This document shows, piece after piece, positions 9,592 to 17,204 of a stretch of DNA of 64,000 bases (the stretch's first letter is position 1; each line of letters opens with the position of its first letter). The notes under the pieces are model-generated. The model had not been told where the DNA came from. It worked only from the letters and a program-made list of their open reading frames with translations, and searched no databases. The stretch is from Halomonas sp. S3-1-1 (GTDB taxonomy: Bacteria > Pseudomonadota > Gammaproteobacteria > Pseudomonadales > Halomonadaceae), in NCBI RefSeq assembly GCF_023757625.1, contig NZ_JALGBZ010000003.1:248001-312000 (forward strand), read 5' to 3'. The translations under genes were made by a program, and so were the position numbers.

Positions 9592-10926
9592 TCAGGCGCC
9601 CAGATAACCCCAGAGCCATACCGCGCCCACGAAGATGATGCCCAGGTACATGAGGATCAATACCATGTAGCCCATCACGTCGCGCAGTTTTAGACCCGAA
9701 ATGGCCAGGACGGGAAGAATCCAGAATGGCTGAACCATGTTGGTCCACTGGTCACCGATCTGTACCGCCAGCGCCGTTGCGGCATGGGACGCGCCCAGCT
9801 CGGTGGCCGCCTCGATCATGACTGGGCCCTGCACCGCCCATTGACCGCCGCCGGAAGGCGCGAGGATATTGATGACGCCGCCGCTGACGAACGACCAGAT
9901 GGGCAGGGTGGTCGCGCTTGAAATATCCACGAAGAGGTTGGCAAAGCTCACCATCAGCCCCGAGCCCACCAGAATACCCATGATGCCAGCGTAGAAGGGG
10001 TACTGAATGATGATACCCGATACGATGCGTACGCCATCGTTGAGCGCGGCCAGGTATTGGGCGGGTGATGCGAACAGCAGGATACCGAGAAAGACGAAGG
10101 TGAAGTTGACCGTATTGAGGTTCAGCGATCCGCCATCCAGGCTGTAGAGCACAACGTAAAGCATACCCAGCAGACCGATGCCGATGCCAACGATCCGGCT
10201 ATGGTTGAGACGTTCGGCAAGCGTCGCGTCTCGGGTATCGCCCAGTGTCGGTGCTGCCGGTTTCTCGACGGCACCAGGGTCGATCTCGATGATATCCTCA
10301 GGGCGCTTAGGGTGCAGCCAAGCGTTGAACAGCGGCAGCGTCACGATGATGAGCGCGCTGGTAATGAGCAGAATCGGCGAGAAGATGGTTTGCGAAAGCG
10401 GCACCAGTCCCATCTCGTCTTGCAGGAAATGCCCCTCGGTGGCGATCAGCAGCGGTACGCTGCCGGAAAGCCCGATGCCATAAAGGGCAAAGCCGGAGTA
10501 AGCCGCGGCGATAACCAGAGGGTAATGCAGGCCTCTGACCTTCACCGCCAGTTTTTGAGCCACGATACCCCCGATCACTAAGCCAAACCCCCAGTTGAGC
10601 CAGCTGCCGACCCCGCCGACCAGGGTGGCCACGACGATGGCGGCAAAGGGCGTGGTGACAAGGCCCGCGATGTGATCGAGAAGGCGATCGACCAGCGGTG
10701 TCTTGGCGAGGATGTAGCCCGCCAGCAGAATGACAGTCATCTGCATGCTGAACGCAAGCAGGCCCCAGAAGCCATCGCCCCAGAAGCGCGTAGCGGCGAA
10801 TACCGACGTTCCCTCCACGAGCATGGCAAGCACGATGGTCACGGCCGTCAAGAGGACGGCAATCACCAGAGGGTCGGGCATATAGCGGCTGACCAGTCGC
10901 GTAAAGAAGTTGGCCATAGCCTGCAT
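9592..10926 (-). CDS. Short-chain fatty acid transporter (AtoE family)
   Basis: A 444-residue polytopic inner-membrane protein with about 10-12 hydrophobic helices, of the AtoE/SCFA transporter family. Family features include FFTRLVSRYMPDPLVIAVLLT at the N-terminus, WGDGFWGLLAFSMQMTVILL, and the polar NILAPSGGGQWAVQGP segment near residue 345. In E. coli AtoE takes up short-chain fatty acids such as acetoacetate. It is the first gene of the minus-strand group (AtoE, YciI-like, CatC-like, SDR) and diverges from the 3-hydroxyacyl-CoA dehydrogenase gene. It may import or export a short-chain acid of this pathway. Confidence 0.9.
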   Translation of the reverse strand: MQAMANFFTRLVSRYMPDPLVIAVLLTAVTIVLAMLVEGTSVFAATRFWGDGFWGLLAFSMQMTVILLAGYILAKTPLVDRLLDHIAGLVTTPFAAIVVATLVGGVGSWLNWGFGLVIGGIVAQKLAVKVRGLHYPLVIAAAYSGFALYGIGLSGSVPLLIATEGHFLQDEMGLVPLSQTIFSPILLITSALIIVTLPLFNAWLHPKRPEDIIEIDPGAVEKPAAPTLGDTRDATLAERLNHSRIVGIGIGLLGMLYVVLYSLDGGSLNLNTVNFTFVFLGILLFASPAQYLAALNDGVRIVSGIIIQYPFYAGIMGILVGSGLMVSFANLFVDISSATTLPIWSFVSGGVINILAPSGGGQWAVQGPVMIEAATELGASHAATALAVQIGDQWTNMVQPFWILPVLAISGLKLRDVMGYMVLILMYLGIIFVGAVWLWGYLGA

Positions 10927-11153
10927 GGCGATTCTCCGAGTGTTGAGATACTTTAATTGTGCGTATAGCGTACTTGTGTTCGCATGGTGGTGATGATTGA
11001 GCTTATTAAGCGGGCTAACAATGCGACGTTAGTCGCAAGCTGCTCGCCAGTCAGGCCGTGAGGTTGATTCGGCGAGTTCATGAAAAGCGGACAAGGGCCG
11101 GCATCGACGACGCTGGTCAGGTTTTGCACGACATCGACAATGAGGCAGAAGAA

Positions 11154-12080
11154 ATGACGCAATCGGTTGATCGCGTAGTGATCGTGGGCGCCGGTACCAT
11201 GGGCGTGACGCTTGCCAAGCTGATGCTGGCACATCGTATATCGGTACGGATGATCGACACTCATCACGCCGCTCTCGAGCGTTGTCGCCAGGCAATCGAC
11301 CTGGCGTTTTCCGATGCTGCCACGCCAGTAGGCAAGCTCGAGGTACAGACGGGCTGGTCCCGAGAGGGCAATGACACCATTGTCATCGAGAGCGTGACGG
11401 AAAATCTGGCGATCAAGCGTGTGGTGATTGCCGAGGCCGAAGCGAACTGTGGTACCGGTACGCTGATCGTCACTAACACCTCGGGGCTTGCGATCGACGC
11501 GATTGGCCAGGACATGCGTCACCCCGAGAGGCTGGCCGGGGCGCATTTCTTCAATCCGGCGGATCTGATCCCCGCCGTGGAGGTCATTCCCGGCGCCGCC
11601 ACTACATCGTCTGCGATCCACCGGACCTGTGATTTTCTGACACGCATCGGTAAGCGCCCGGCGGTGCTCAAGCAAAGCGTTCCCGGCTTTGTGGCCAATC
11701 GTATTCAGCACGCCATCATGCGTGAGTGTCTTTCCCTGCTGGAAAAGGGAGTGGTGGACGCGAAGGCGCTGGACGAGATCGTCCAGTTCTCCATCGGCGT
11801 TCGTTTGGCGCTCAATGGACCTCTCATGCAGCGTGATCTGAACGGGCTCGATACGCATTTGAATATTGCCCGCTATCTCTACGAAGATCTGGAAGATACC
11901 CATACCCCGTCCCGGCTGCTGGAAGAGCACGTAGCGAAGGGATGGCTAGGCATCAAGTCGGGACGTGGTTTTTACGAATGGGATCAGGCGGGTACCCGGC
12001 AAACGACGCGTGAAGCGCTGGAGCGTGTGATCTCATTGGCCATGGAACAGAAAGGGGGCGAAGGCAATGAAAATGTCTGA
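11154..12080 (+). CDS. 3-hydroxyacyl-CoA dehydrogenase family protein
   Basis: A 308-residue NAD-dependent dehydrogenase of the 3HCDH superfamily. The Rossmann motif VGAGTMGVTL is at residues 10-19, the catalytic-His block AGAHFFNPADLIPAVEV near 130, and the C-terminal domain with GFVANRIQHAIMRE near 175. The start at 11154 has GAGG 8 nt upstream; the longer frame has a non-family extension. It overlaps the cyclase gene by 14 bp, so the two are translationally coupled. Similar proteins use acyl-CoA or free hydroxy acids (for example carnitine or hydroxybutyrate); which one applies is not visible. Confidence 0.88.
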   Translation: MTQSVDRVVIVGAGTMGVTLAKLMLAHRISVRMIDTHHAALERCRQAIDLAFSDAATPVGKLEVQTGWSREGNDTIVIESVTENLAIKRVVIAEAEANCGTGTLIVTNTSGLAIDAIGQDMRHPERLAGAHFFNPADLIPAVEVIPGAATTSSAIHRTCDFLTRIGKRPAVLKQSVPGFVANRIQHAIMRECLSLLEKGVVDAKALDEIVQFSIGVRLALNGPLMQRDLNGLDTHLNIARYLYEDLEDTHTPSRLLEEHVAKGWLGIKSGRGFYEWDQAGTRQTTREALERVISLAMEQKGGEGNENV

Positions 12081-13107
12081 ATCGACGGCGCGCTGGCAAC
12101 AGCGCCCCGAAGGCTCCAACTGGGGCGATTTCGGGCCTGACGATGAATTGGGCCGGGCCAATCTGCTTACCGCGGAGCAGGTGCTGAAGGGCGCCAGGGA
12201 GATCGTAACCGGCAACGTGTTCACGCTCTCATTACCGCTGGACCTTCCCGGAGGAAGTGCGCTGAATCCTCGTCGCTTCCCGCCCAGGCTGTCACCCACT
12301 CGGCTAGGGGAGGATCAGTATCTCAACTTTGCACTTTCCAACCTTCGCCCGGGCCTTGTCGATGTCATCAGCGACGATGCGGTGCTGCTGTCGCTTCAGT
12401 ACTCCTCCCAGTGGGATTCGCTGGCACACGTGGGGGCCCTATTCGACGCCAACGGCGATGGCAAAGCCGAGCGGTGCTACTACAACGGCTATCGTGCCGA
12501 AGAGCATATACAGGGCCCTGGTAACGCCGAGGATATGGAGAGCCCATCCCGAGCCAAGCGCCTCGGGGTGGAAAACATGGCGATGCACGGCATGCAGGGG
12601 CGAGGCGTGCTCGTGGACTTGGCGCGTGTATTCGGTCCCGGCCGCACGCTGGTGGGGTATCACGAACTCATGCATGCACTGGAAACGCTGGGCGTGACGG
12701 TAGAGGCCGGCGATATGCTGGTGATGCGCACGGGTTTCGCCGAAGAAATCGTCAAAATGAACGGCTCACCGGATCTGGACACGCTCAAGCGTACCGGCGC
12801 CGTACTGGACGGCAGAGACAAGGCGCTGCTCGAATGGATCAGCGATAGCCAGATATCCGCGCTGTGCGCCGATAACTATGCGGTCGAAAATGCCGATCAT
12901 GAACTAACCGAGACTGACTGCTGCAAGCTGCCGCTGCACCACCACTGCCTCTTCAAGTTGGGACTGCCGTTGGCCGAGCTTTGGCACTTGGGGCCGCTGG
13001 CCGAGTGGCTGCACGCGCACCGGCGTACACGTTTCTTTCTGACCGCGCCGCCCTTGCGGCTACCGGGGGCCATCGGCTCACCAGTAACGCCGGTGGCGAC
13101 CGTCTGA
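12067..13107 (+). CDS. Cyclase-family metal hydrolase
   Basis: A 346-residue member of the cyclase family (kynurenine formamidase/isatin hydrolase fold), of the long bacterial subtype. The metal-site motif appears as SQWDSLAHVG near residue 117, with Asp and His, and a second segment GVLVDLARVFG near 180. The His cluster LPLHHHCLFKLGLPLAELWHL near 290 is typical of the long form. Family members hydrolyse amides or lactones. It overlaps the dehydrogenase upstream by 14 bp. Together with a CatC-like isomerase it could open a lactone or imide; this is inference. It is the last intact gene of cassette A. Confidence 0.82.
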   Translation: MKMSESTARWQQRPEGSNWGDFGPDDELGRANLLTAEQVLKGAREIVTGNVFTLSLPLDLPGGSALNPRRFPPRLSPTRLGEDQYLNFALSNLRPGLVDVISDDAVLLSLQYSSQWDSLAHVGALFDANGDGKAERCYYNGYRAEEHIQGPGNAEDMESPSRAKRLGVENMAMHGMQGRGVLVDLARVFGPGRTLVGYHELMHALETLGVTVEAGDMLVMRTGFAEEIVKMNGSPDLDTLKRTGAVLDGRDKALLEWISDSQISALCADNYAVENADHELTETDCCKLPLHHHCLFKLGLPLAELWHLGPLAEWLHAHRRTRFFLTAPPLRLPGAIGSPVTPVATV

Positions 13108-13195
13108 GGCTAGCGTTGTGGCAGGCGTCCGCGTATTTCTTCGAGCAGGCTCAAGCACAGTCCTTGGCCTGCTGAAAAGGTGCATGAGCCGATCC

Positions 13196-13286
13196 AGCAC
13201 TCAATCGAATTCACCTCGATGCCTTCTTTGGTGTCTCCTTGTACTTGTCGAGTATGTCGCGGTCGCTATCGCGCATGGTTCGTATG
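13196..13286 (-). pseudogene. sdaA 3'-end remnant
   Basis: About 90 bp match the 3' end of the intact sdaA (44016-44107) in the same orientation. The shared stretches GTCTCCTTGTACTTGTCGAG and TCGCGCATGGT are obvious, and overall similarity is about 80-85% by eye, with a 1-nt deletion and no stop codon at the expected site. A hairpin (AGCAGGC 13144-13150 with GCCTGCT 13167-13173) lies just beyond it, in the place where the intact gene has its terminator. Only the last ~30 codons remain, and the sequence runs straight into a pobA fragment. Confidence 0.85.
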
Positions 13287-13431
13287 GCCTGGGTGCTGAA
13301 CACTTTCTCACAGGAGCAGCACTTCGATATCCATCTGCAACTGGCCGAACTGGTTTACGTTACAAGCTCCTGGGGAGCTTAAGACCATCGCGAAGACCCA
13401 TATGGGGTTGCTTTATGAGTCGCTCGAGTAG
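13287..13431 (+). pseudogene. pobA 3'-end remnant
   Basis: About 145 bp match the last part of pobA (to 3593) on the same strand. The frame reads HLQLAELVYVTSS against [13 protein letters not shown] in the intact protein, then a 2-nt deletion shifts the frame, and the ending CGCTCGAGTAGTGTTA is shared up to and past the stop codon. It abuts the sdaA remnant at about 13280-13290. It cannot encode a functional product. It and the intact pobA are clearly diverged copies rather than a recent duplication. Confidence 0.85.
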
Positions 13432-13467
13432 TGTTAAGTCATGCTTGAGCGTTCGCTTGGGTATGGC

Positions 13468-13590
13468 ATGCTGATTTCACTTGCCAGGAAAACCTATGGT
13501 GTTAACCACAAATCAGGCGCGTTTATAGTGATGGTCAACACGACCGTACAAGGCGCTATAGGCGTCTTGAAATCCATTAGTCGTAAATAG
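13468..13590 (+). pseudogene. Possible transposase C-terminal remnant (IS1595-like)
   Basis: A 40-codon frame contains VNHKSGAF and, 8 residues on, NTTVQGAIGVLKSISRK. This resembles the VNH...HTNTxEGxxGVLKR end of IS1595/ISXO2-type DDE transposases. It is short, degenerate and lacks terminal repeats that I can see. It lies directly after the sdaA/pobA scar, which is where a mobile-element relic would be expected, but similarity over such a short stretch is weak evidence. Confidence 0.35.
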
Positions 13591-13814
13591 TACTTGGCAG
13601 CGATTCTTTTGAAACATGTTCTGATGGGGGCATCGTTGCGACAACGCCATGCTCGTTAGCTGTTTTTCTAACTAAACTATGTTTTTAACACGCAAATACT
13701 GAGATGTTCATCGTGAACTTGCTCAATCGGGTATATAACACTACCTGATAGGTATTGGTTCTCAAGAAAGCCAAGCGCAACAATTGTGAGTGTGAAAATT
13801 ATCAGGAACCTCGC
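13591..13814. other. Non-coding stretch before the SLC13 gene
   Basis: No plausible gene is seen. An inverted repeat TACCT-GAT-AGGTA lies at 13742-13754, 61 bp before the SLC13 start, and could be an operator. Base composition is clearly more AT-rich than cassette A. Confidence 0.3.
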
Positions 13815-15314
13815 ATGTCGCACTCTCACGTAACGGCCAACGGTGACTCCAGTACCGATATCTCACCTTTCAGGCCTCTGTCACTTTTGCTGGGTGTTGC
13901 GGTGAGTTTAGCCATATTTTTCTTGCTACCAGACACCTTGGCATTCAATGCGCGGTTGGTCGCGGCCATCGCCATGTTGATGGCGGTTTGGTGGATGACA
14001 GAAGCTATTCCTATTCCAGCGACATCGCTTTTGCCGCTTGTCCTGTTCCCTTTCTTTGGCATTGCCTCTATTTCGGCGACGGCTTCGCCCTACGCGCATA
14101 GCATTGTGTTTCTTGTGTTGGGAGGCGTGCTGCTGGGTCTCGCGACACAGCGCTGGAATCTGCACCGTCGCTTTGCCTTGCTGACGGTGCTCACTGTAGG
14201 CACTAAGCCTGCGCAAATTGTCTTTGGACTGATGTTCGCCAGCTGGTTTATCACCATGTGGGTGAGCAACACCGCTACTGCGGTGATCATGGTGCCGATC
14301 GGTGGCTCGATCATTGCGCTGGTTAAATCGTTGGGCAATGGCGACGATACGCCTAAATTCTCCGCCGCCGTGTTGTTGGGGATCGCCTACGCCATCACCA
14401 TTGGATCGATGGCAACATTGATCGGCCAACCGCCCATGGCACTAATGCGTGCCTATATGGAAGATACTCACGGAGTCAGTATTGGATTCGGGCACTGGAT
14501 GCTGCTGGGTGTGCCTTTCTCGACAGCCATGTTGATCGCCGCCTGGTTTGTACTCACCAAGCTAGTGTTTCGCGCTGAAGTCGAGGACATTCAGGGCGGG
14601 CGGGCTATGATCGAGGCCCAGCTTAAGGAGATGGGTCGGCTTTCTGTGGAAGAAAAGCGCGTGCTGATGGTATTCGCCGGGGCGGTGTTTTTCTGGGTTT
14701 TTGTTCCACTACTCGGCAAGCTTGCAGTCGTGCAATCAGCGCTGCCGTGGCTTGCCAATATCAATGACACCAGCATTGCCATTCTGGCGGCATTACTGAT
14801 GTTCATCATCCCGGCCACCAAAGGCCAAGGGGCGCTATTAGAGTGGTCGGCAACGCGCGATGTGCCTTGGGGCGTTCTGATTCTGTTTGGCGGTGGTTTG
14901 ACGCTTTCTGCTCAGTTCACCGCAACGGGGCTAAGCGTTTGGATTGGCGAGAGCGTGTCCGGACTCGCTGGCTTGCCACCGATTTTAATTCTTTCGATAA
15001 CGGCTCTGGTCATTATTTTGTTAACCGAGCTGACCAGTAATACCGCTACCGCAGCTGCTTTTTTCCCCATTATGGGTGCGATTGCCACGGGGCTGGGCAT
15101 TGATCCATTCTTGATGACGATAGTCGTCACCTTTGCAGTGAGCTGTGCTTTTATGCTGCCGGTCGCGACACCCTCTAACGCGGTTGCGTTTGCGACGGGG
15201 GATTTGCCGATTAAAAACATGATTCGTGCAGGTGTTTGGTTAAATGTAATTGGCTTACTGTTGATTATTGGAGCACTTTATACGTTGATACCCCTTGTTT
15301 TTAGCGTCATATAA
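13815..15314 (+). CDS. SLC13 (DASS) family anion:Na+ symporter
   Basis: A 499-residue inner-membrane carrier of the divalent anion:Na+ symporter family, which imports dicarboxylates, citrate or sulfate. Typical features are WWMTEAIPIPATSLLPLVLFP near residue 60, the first SNT motif in WVSNTATAVIMVPIG near 155, and the second in TELTSNTATAAAFFPI near 400, both at re-entrant hairpin tips that bind Na+. The C-terminal SCAFMLPVATPSNAVAFATG segment is also diagnostic. ATG 13815 has AGGA 8 nt upstream. It stands alone at the start of cassette B and may import an organic acid; the substrate is unknown. Confidence 0.92.
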   Translation: MSHSHVTANGDSSTDISPFRPLSLLLGVAVSLAIFFLLPDTLAFNARLVAAIAMLMAVWWMTEAIPIPATSLLPLVLFPFFGIASISATASPYAHSIVFLVLGGVLLGLATQRWNLHRRFALLTVLTVGTKPAQIVFGLMFASWFITMWVSNTATAVIMVPIGGSIIALVKSLGNGDDTPKFSAAVLLGIAYAITIGSMATLIGQPPMALMRAYMEDTHGVSIGFGHWMLLGVPFSTAMLIAAWFVLTKLVFRAEVEDIQGGRAMIEAQLKEMGRLSVEEKRVLMVFAGAVFFWVFVPLLGKLAVVQSALPWLANINDTSIAILAALLMFIIPATKGQGALLEWSATRDVPWGVLILFGGGLTLSAQFTATGLSVWIGESVSGLAGLPPILILSITALVIILLTELTSNTATAAAFFPIMGAIATGLGIDPFLMTIVVTFAVSCAFMLPVATPSNAVAFATGDLPIKNMIRAGVWLNVIGLLLIIGALYTLIPLVFSVI

Positions 15315-15611
15315 TAAAAGCTAAAAAATAGAATTGTTTGATAAAAGCATCTTCCGAAAGGTGCATCCAGCTCGCCCATGACTCTATTTGGTGCATCTGA
15401 TGAGCGAAAAGGGTTAAAAAAACAATTTTTCCAAAAATTAATCTCTTTACATTTAATAATAAACTTATGATTTGTTGAGGATTTTTGAGTTTGGCCTTGA
15501 TTTTGCAGTAAAACGCTTAGCATTTACTTTATTTTTCATGTGATGTTGAATGTTTTTTTGCTTGATGTTACATGTATATCCAGTAAAAAAATAAAATAGA
15601 GGTCGTGACCT
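15315..15611. other. AT-rich promoter region of the iac/TRAP cluster
   Basis: A 297-bp, very AT-rich gap with no gene. It contains the shared element at 15533-15561 and, at 15600-15611, a short inverted repeat AGGTC-GT-GACCT that includes the likely ribosome-binding site of the dctP gene. All genes from 15612 to 32410 lie on the same strand with short gaps, so this is the main upstream promoter region. Confidence 0.55.
15533..15561 (+). promoter_or_regulatory. Shared element upstream of dctP (copy 1)
   Basis: The stretch TTTTCATGTGATGTTGAATG plus a run of T and GC is repeated, with one T fewer, on the minus strand at 33571-33598 upstream of a paralogous dctP gene. Here it ends 50 bp before the start codon. 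The identity extends over about 26 bp while the surrounding DNA differs, so it is likely a regulator-binding site rather than a chance match. Confidence 0.65.
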
Positions 15612-16661
15612 ATGATAAATAAGCCGCTTCAACTACTCAAAAAAACTTATAGCCAGCAGTGGAAGCTGCGAGTAGGAGTTGGGTGCGCTGGGCTATTGTT
15701 TAGCGCTTGCACTATTGCTGAAGAAATAAACTTAAACTATGCGTTTTTCGCGCCAGCGCAGACATTCCCGGCTGTGCAAATGGAACGTTGGGCCACGCTT
15801 CTCAACGAGCGAACCGATGGGCAAGTTTCGGTCAATACGTTTCCGGGTGGGACGCTGCTTAGTGCTTCAAACATGTACGACGGTGTTTTGAATGGTGTCG
15901 TCGATATCGGACTTTCAGCGACTTCCTATGAGCCCGGTCGTTTTCCGCTCATTAACCTCGTTGGCAGTATAACGGGTATTGAGGTTAATTCACGCGTGGC
16001 GAGCCAAGCACTCTTTGATCTGATCGGTGAATTTCCGGCCGAAGAAACAGGGCTTGAGGGGTTCAAGGTTATAACGGCGTTCACGTCCGAACCTGGCTAT
16101 TTGCATACTCAGGCACCAGTGACATCGCTTGAACAGTTCGAAGCACAAGAGATACGCGTTCCGGGAGATAGTACAGCAGTTGTTCAAGCACTGGGTGGAA
16201 TACCCGTGGGTCTGACGCAGTCTGAAACGGGTGAGGCGCTTCAGGCTGGTATCGTGAGCGGCTACGTGGGTTCTCGCGAAACCCTAATGGATCTGCAGTA
16301 TGCACGTAACGTTAGCTATGTTACCGATTACCCTCTCACCAATGTCGTCTTCGTCGCTGTCATGAATCAACAGCGTTGGGATTCCTTGCCCGATAATGTA
16401 AAGCAGGAAATCGATGCTTTGGGGGCGGAAATGGCTTCCTTCGCGGGTGGCTATCTGGATGAGCATATTCAGGAGTCGCTCGCTTGGGCGGCAGACAAAT
16501 ATGATGTCGAGCAACTGACACTCGAGGATAGTGAAGCGCAGCGCTGGTCTGATCTATTGCAGCCTCTGAACGAGGACAGGCTGAACGATGTGGCGTCTAA
16601 GGGGCTTCCGGCATTCGAGCTATATGATCGTTACCTTGAGCTAATCAACGAATATCAATAA
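15612..16661 (+). CDS. TRAP transporter substrate-binding protein (DctP), paralog 1
   Basis: A 349-residue periplasmic DctP-family binding protein, first gene of a TRAP operon. A long signal peptide ends near residue 37 (TIA-EE). The mature part opens with LNYAFFAPAQTFPAVQMERW and contains NTFPGGTLLSASNMYDGVLNG and the family Arg in EIRVPGD. It is strongly similar to the proteins at 32465-33529 and 36102-37169 (shared YAFFAPAQ and MSQ/LTQ-ETGEALQAGI segments). It is followed by dctQ and dctM and then by iacH, so its ligand is plausibly IAA or a related acid; this is inferred from position only. Confidence 0.92.
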   Translation: MINKPLQLLKKTYSQQWKLRVGVGCAGLLFSACTIAEEINLNYAFFAPAQTFPAVQMERWATLLNERTDGQVSVNTFPGGTLLSASNMYDGVLNGVVDIGLSATSYEPGRFPLINLVGSITGIEVNSRVASQALFDLIGEFPAEETGLEGFKVITAFTSEPGYLHTQAPVTSLEQFEAQEIRVPGDSTAVVQALGGIPVGLTQSETGEALQAGIVSGYVGSRETLMDLQYARNVSYVTDYPLTNVVFVAVMNQQRWDSLPDNVKQEIDALGAEMASFAGGYLDEHIQESLAWAADKYDVEQLTLEDSEAQRWSDLLQPLNEDRLNDVASKGLPAFELYDRYLELINEYQ

Positions 16662-16727
16662 TGGTGCAGCTAATGCATTCCGCGACGGCTCGGCACGTGT
16701 TTATTGATTATTCGAGGAGGCTCGCAT

Positions 16728-17204
16728 ATGGATAGGGTAAATCGGTTGGTTAGTTTGTTGCTGCTTTATATCGCCGGTGCGGCACTGTTGATGATGGTAT
16801 TTATCGTTGTAGGCAATATCGTCATGCGCCAAATTAGTGCCTCTTTCGGTGGGACTACAGAGGTAGTGGGATGGTTAACCGCTATCGTCGTCGCACTCTC
16901 TTTGGCCTATTCCCAACGTGTTAAAGCGCATGTAGAGCTGGACCTACTTGTTGCTCACTTTCCGCTACGTATTCAAGCCATTTTAACCGTAGTGGTGGCA
17001 CTGACTAGCTTTCTTTTCTTTACCGTCGTGGCTTGGAAGTTATGGGAGTATGGGGTTAATGCCATGCAGCGGGGCTCTTTGTCACAAACGCTGCGCGTGG
17101 CTATCTATCCCTTTGTATATCTGGTCGCGTTGGGTTTTTCAGCCTTCTGCCTTGTGCTGTTCGCTGACTTTATAAGCAGTTTTAAAAAGGTGATAACGCA
17201 ATGA
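16728..17204 (+). CDS. TRAP transporter small permease (DctQ)
   Basis: A 158-residue inner-membrane protein with four hydrophobic helices, the DctQ topology. The GGTTEVVGWLTAIVVALSLAYSQR segment near residues 44-67, with the conserved Glu and Trp, and the VELDLLVAHFP segment after it are typical. ATG 16728 follows GAGGAGG by 7 nt. Its stop overlaps the dctM start by 4 bp (ATGA), so the two membrane subunits are coupled. Confidence 0.9.
   Translation: MDRVNRLVSLLLLYIAGAALLMMVFIVVGNIVMRQISASFGGTTEVVGWLTAIVVALSLAYSQRVKAHVELDLLVAHFPLRIQAILTVVVALTSFLFFTVVAWKLWEYGVNAMQRGSLSQTLRVAIYPFVYLVALGFSAFCLVLFADFISSFKKVITQ

Noticed and set aside
10953..11930. Long minus-strand reading frame (325 codons)
   Set aside because: It lies antisense to the 3-hydroxyacyl-CoA dehydrogenase gene, has no family sequence, and is a frame shadow of a high-GC coding region.
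13118..13474. 118-codon frame over the scar
   Set aside because: It runs across the sdaA and pobA remnants in frames unrelated to either and has no motif of its own.
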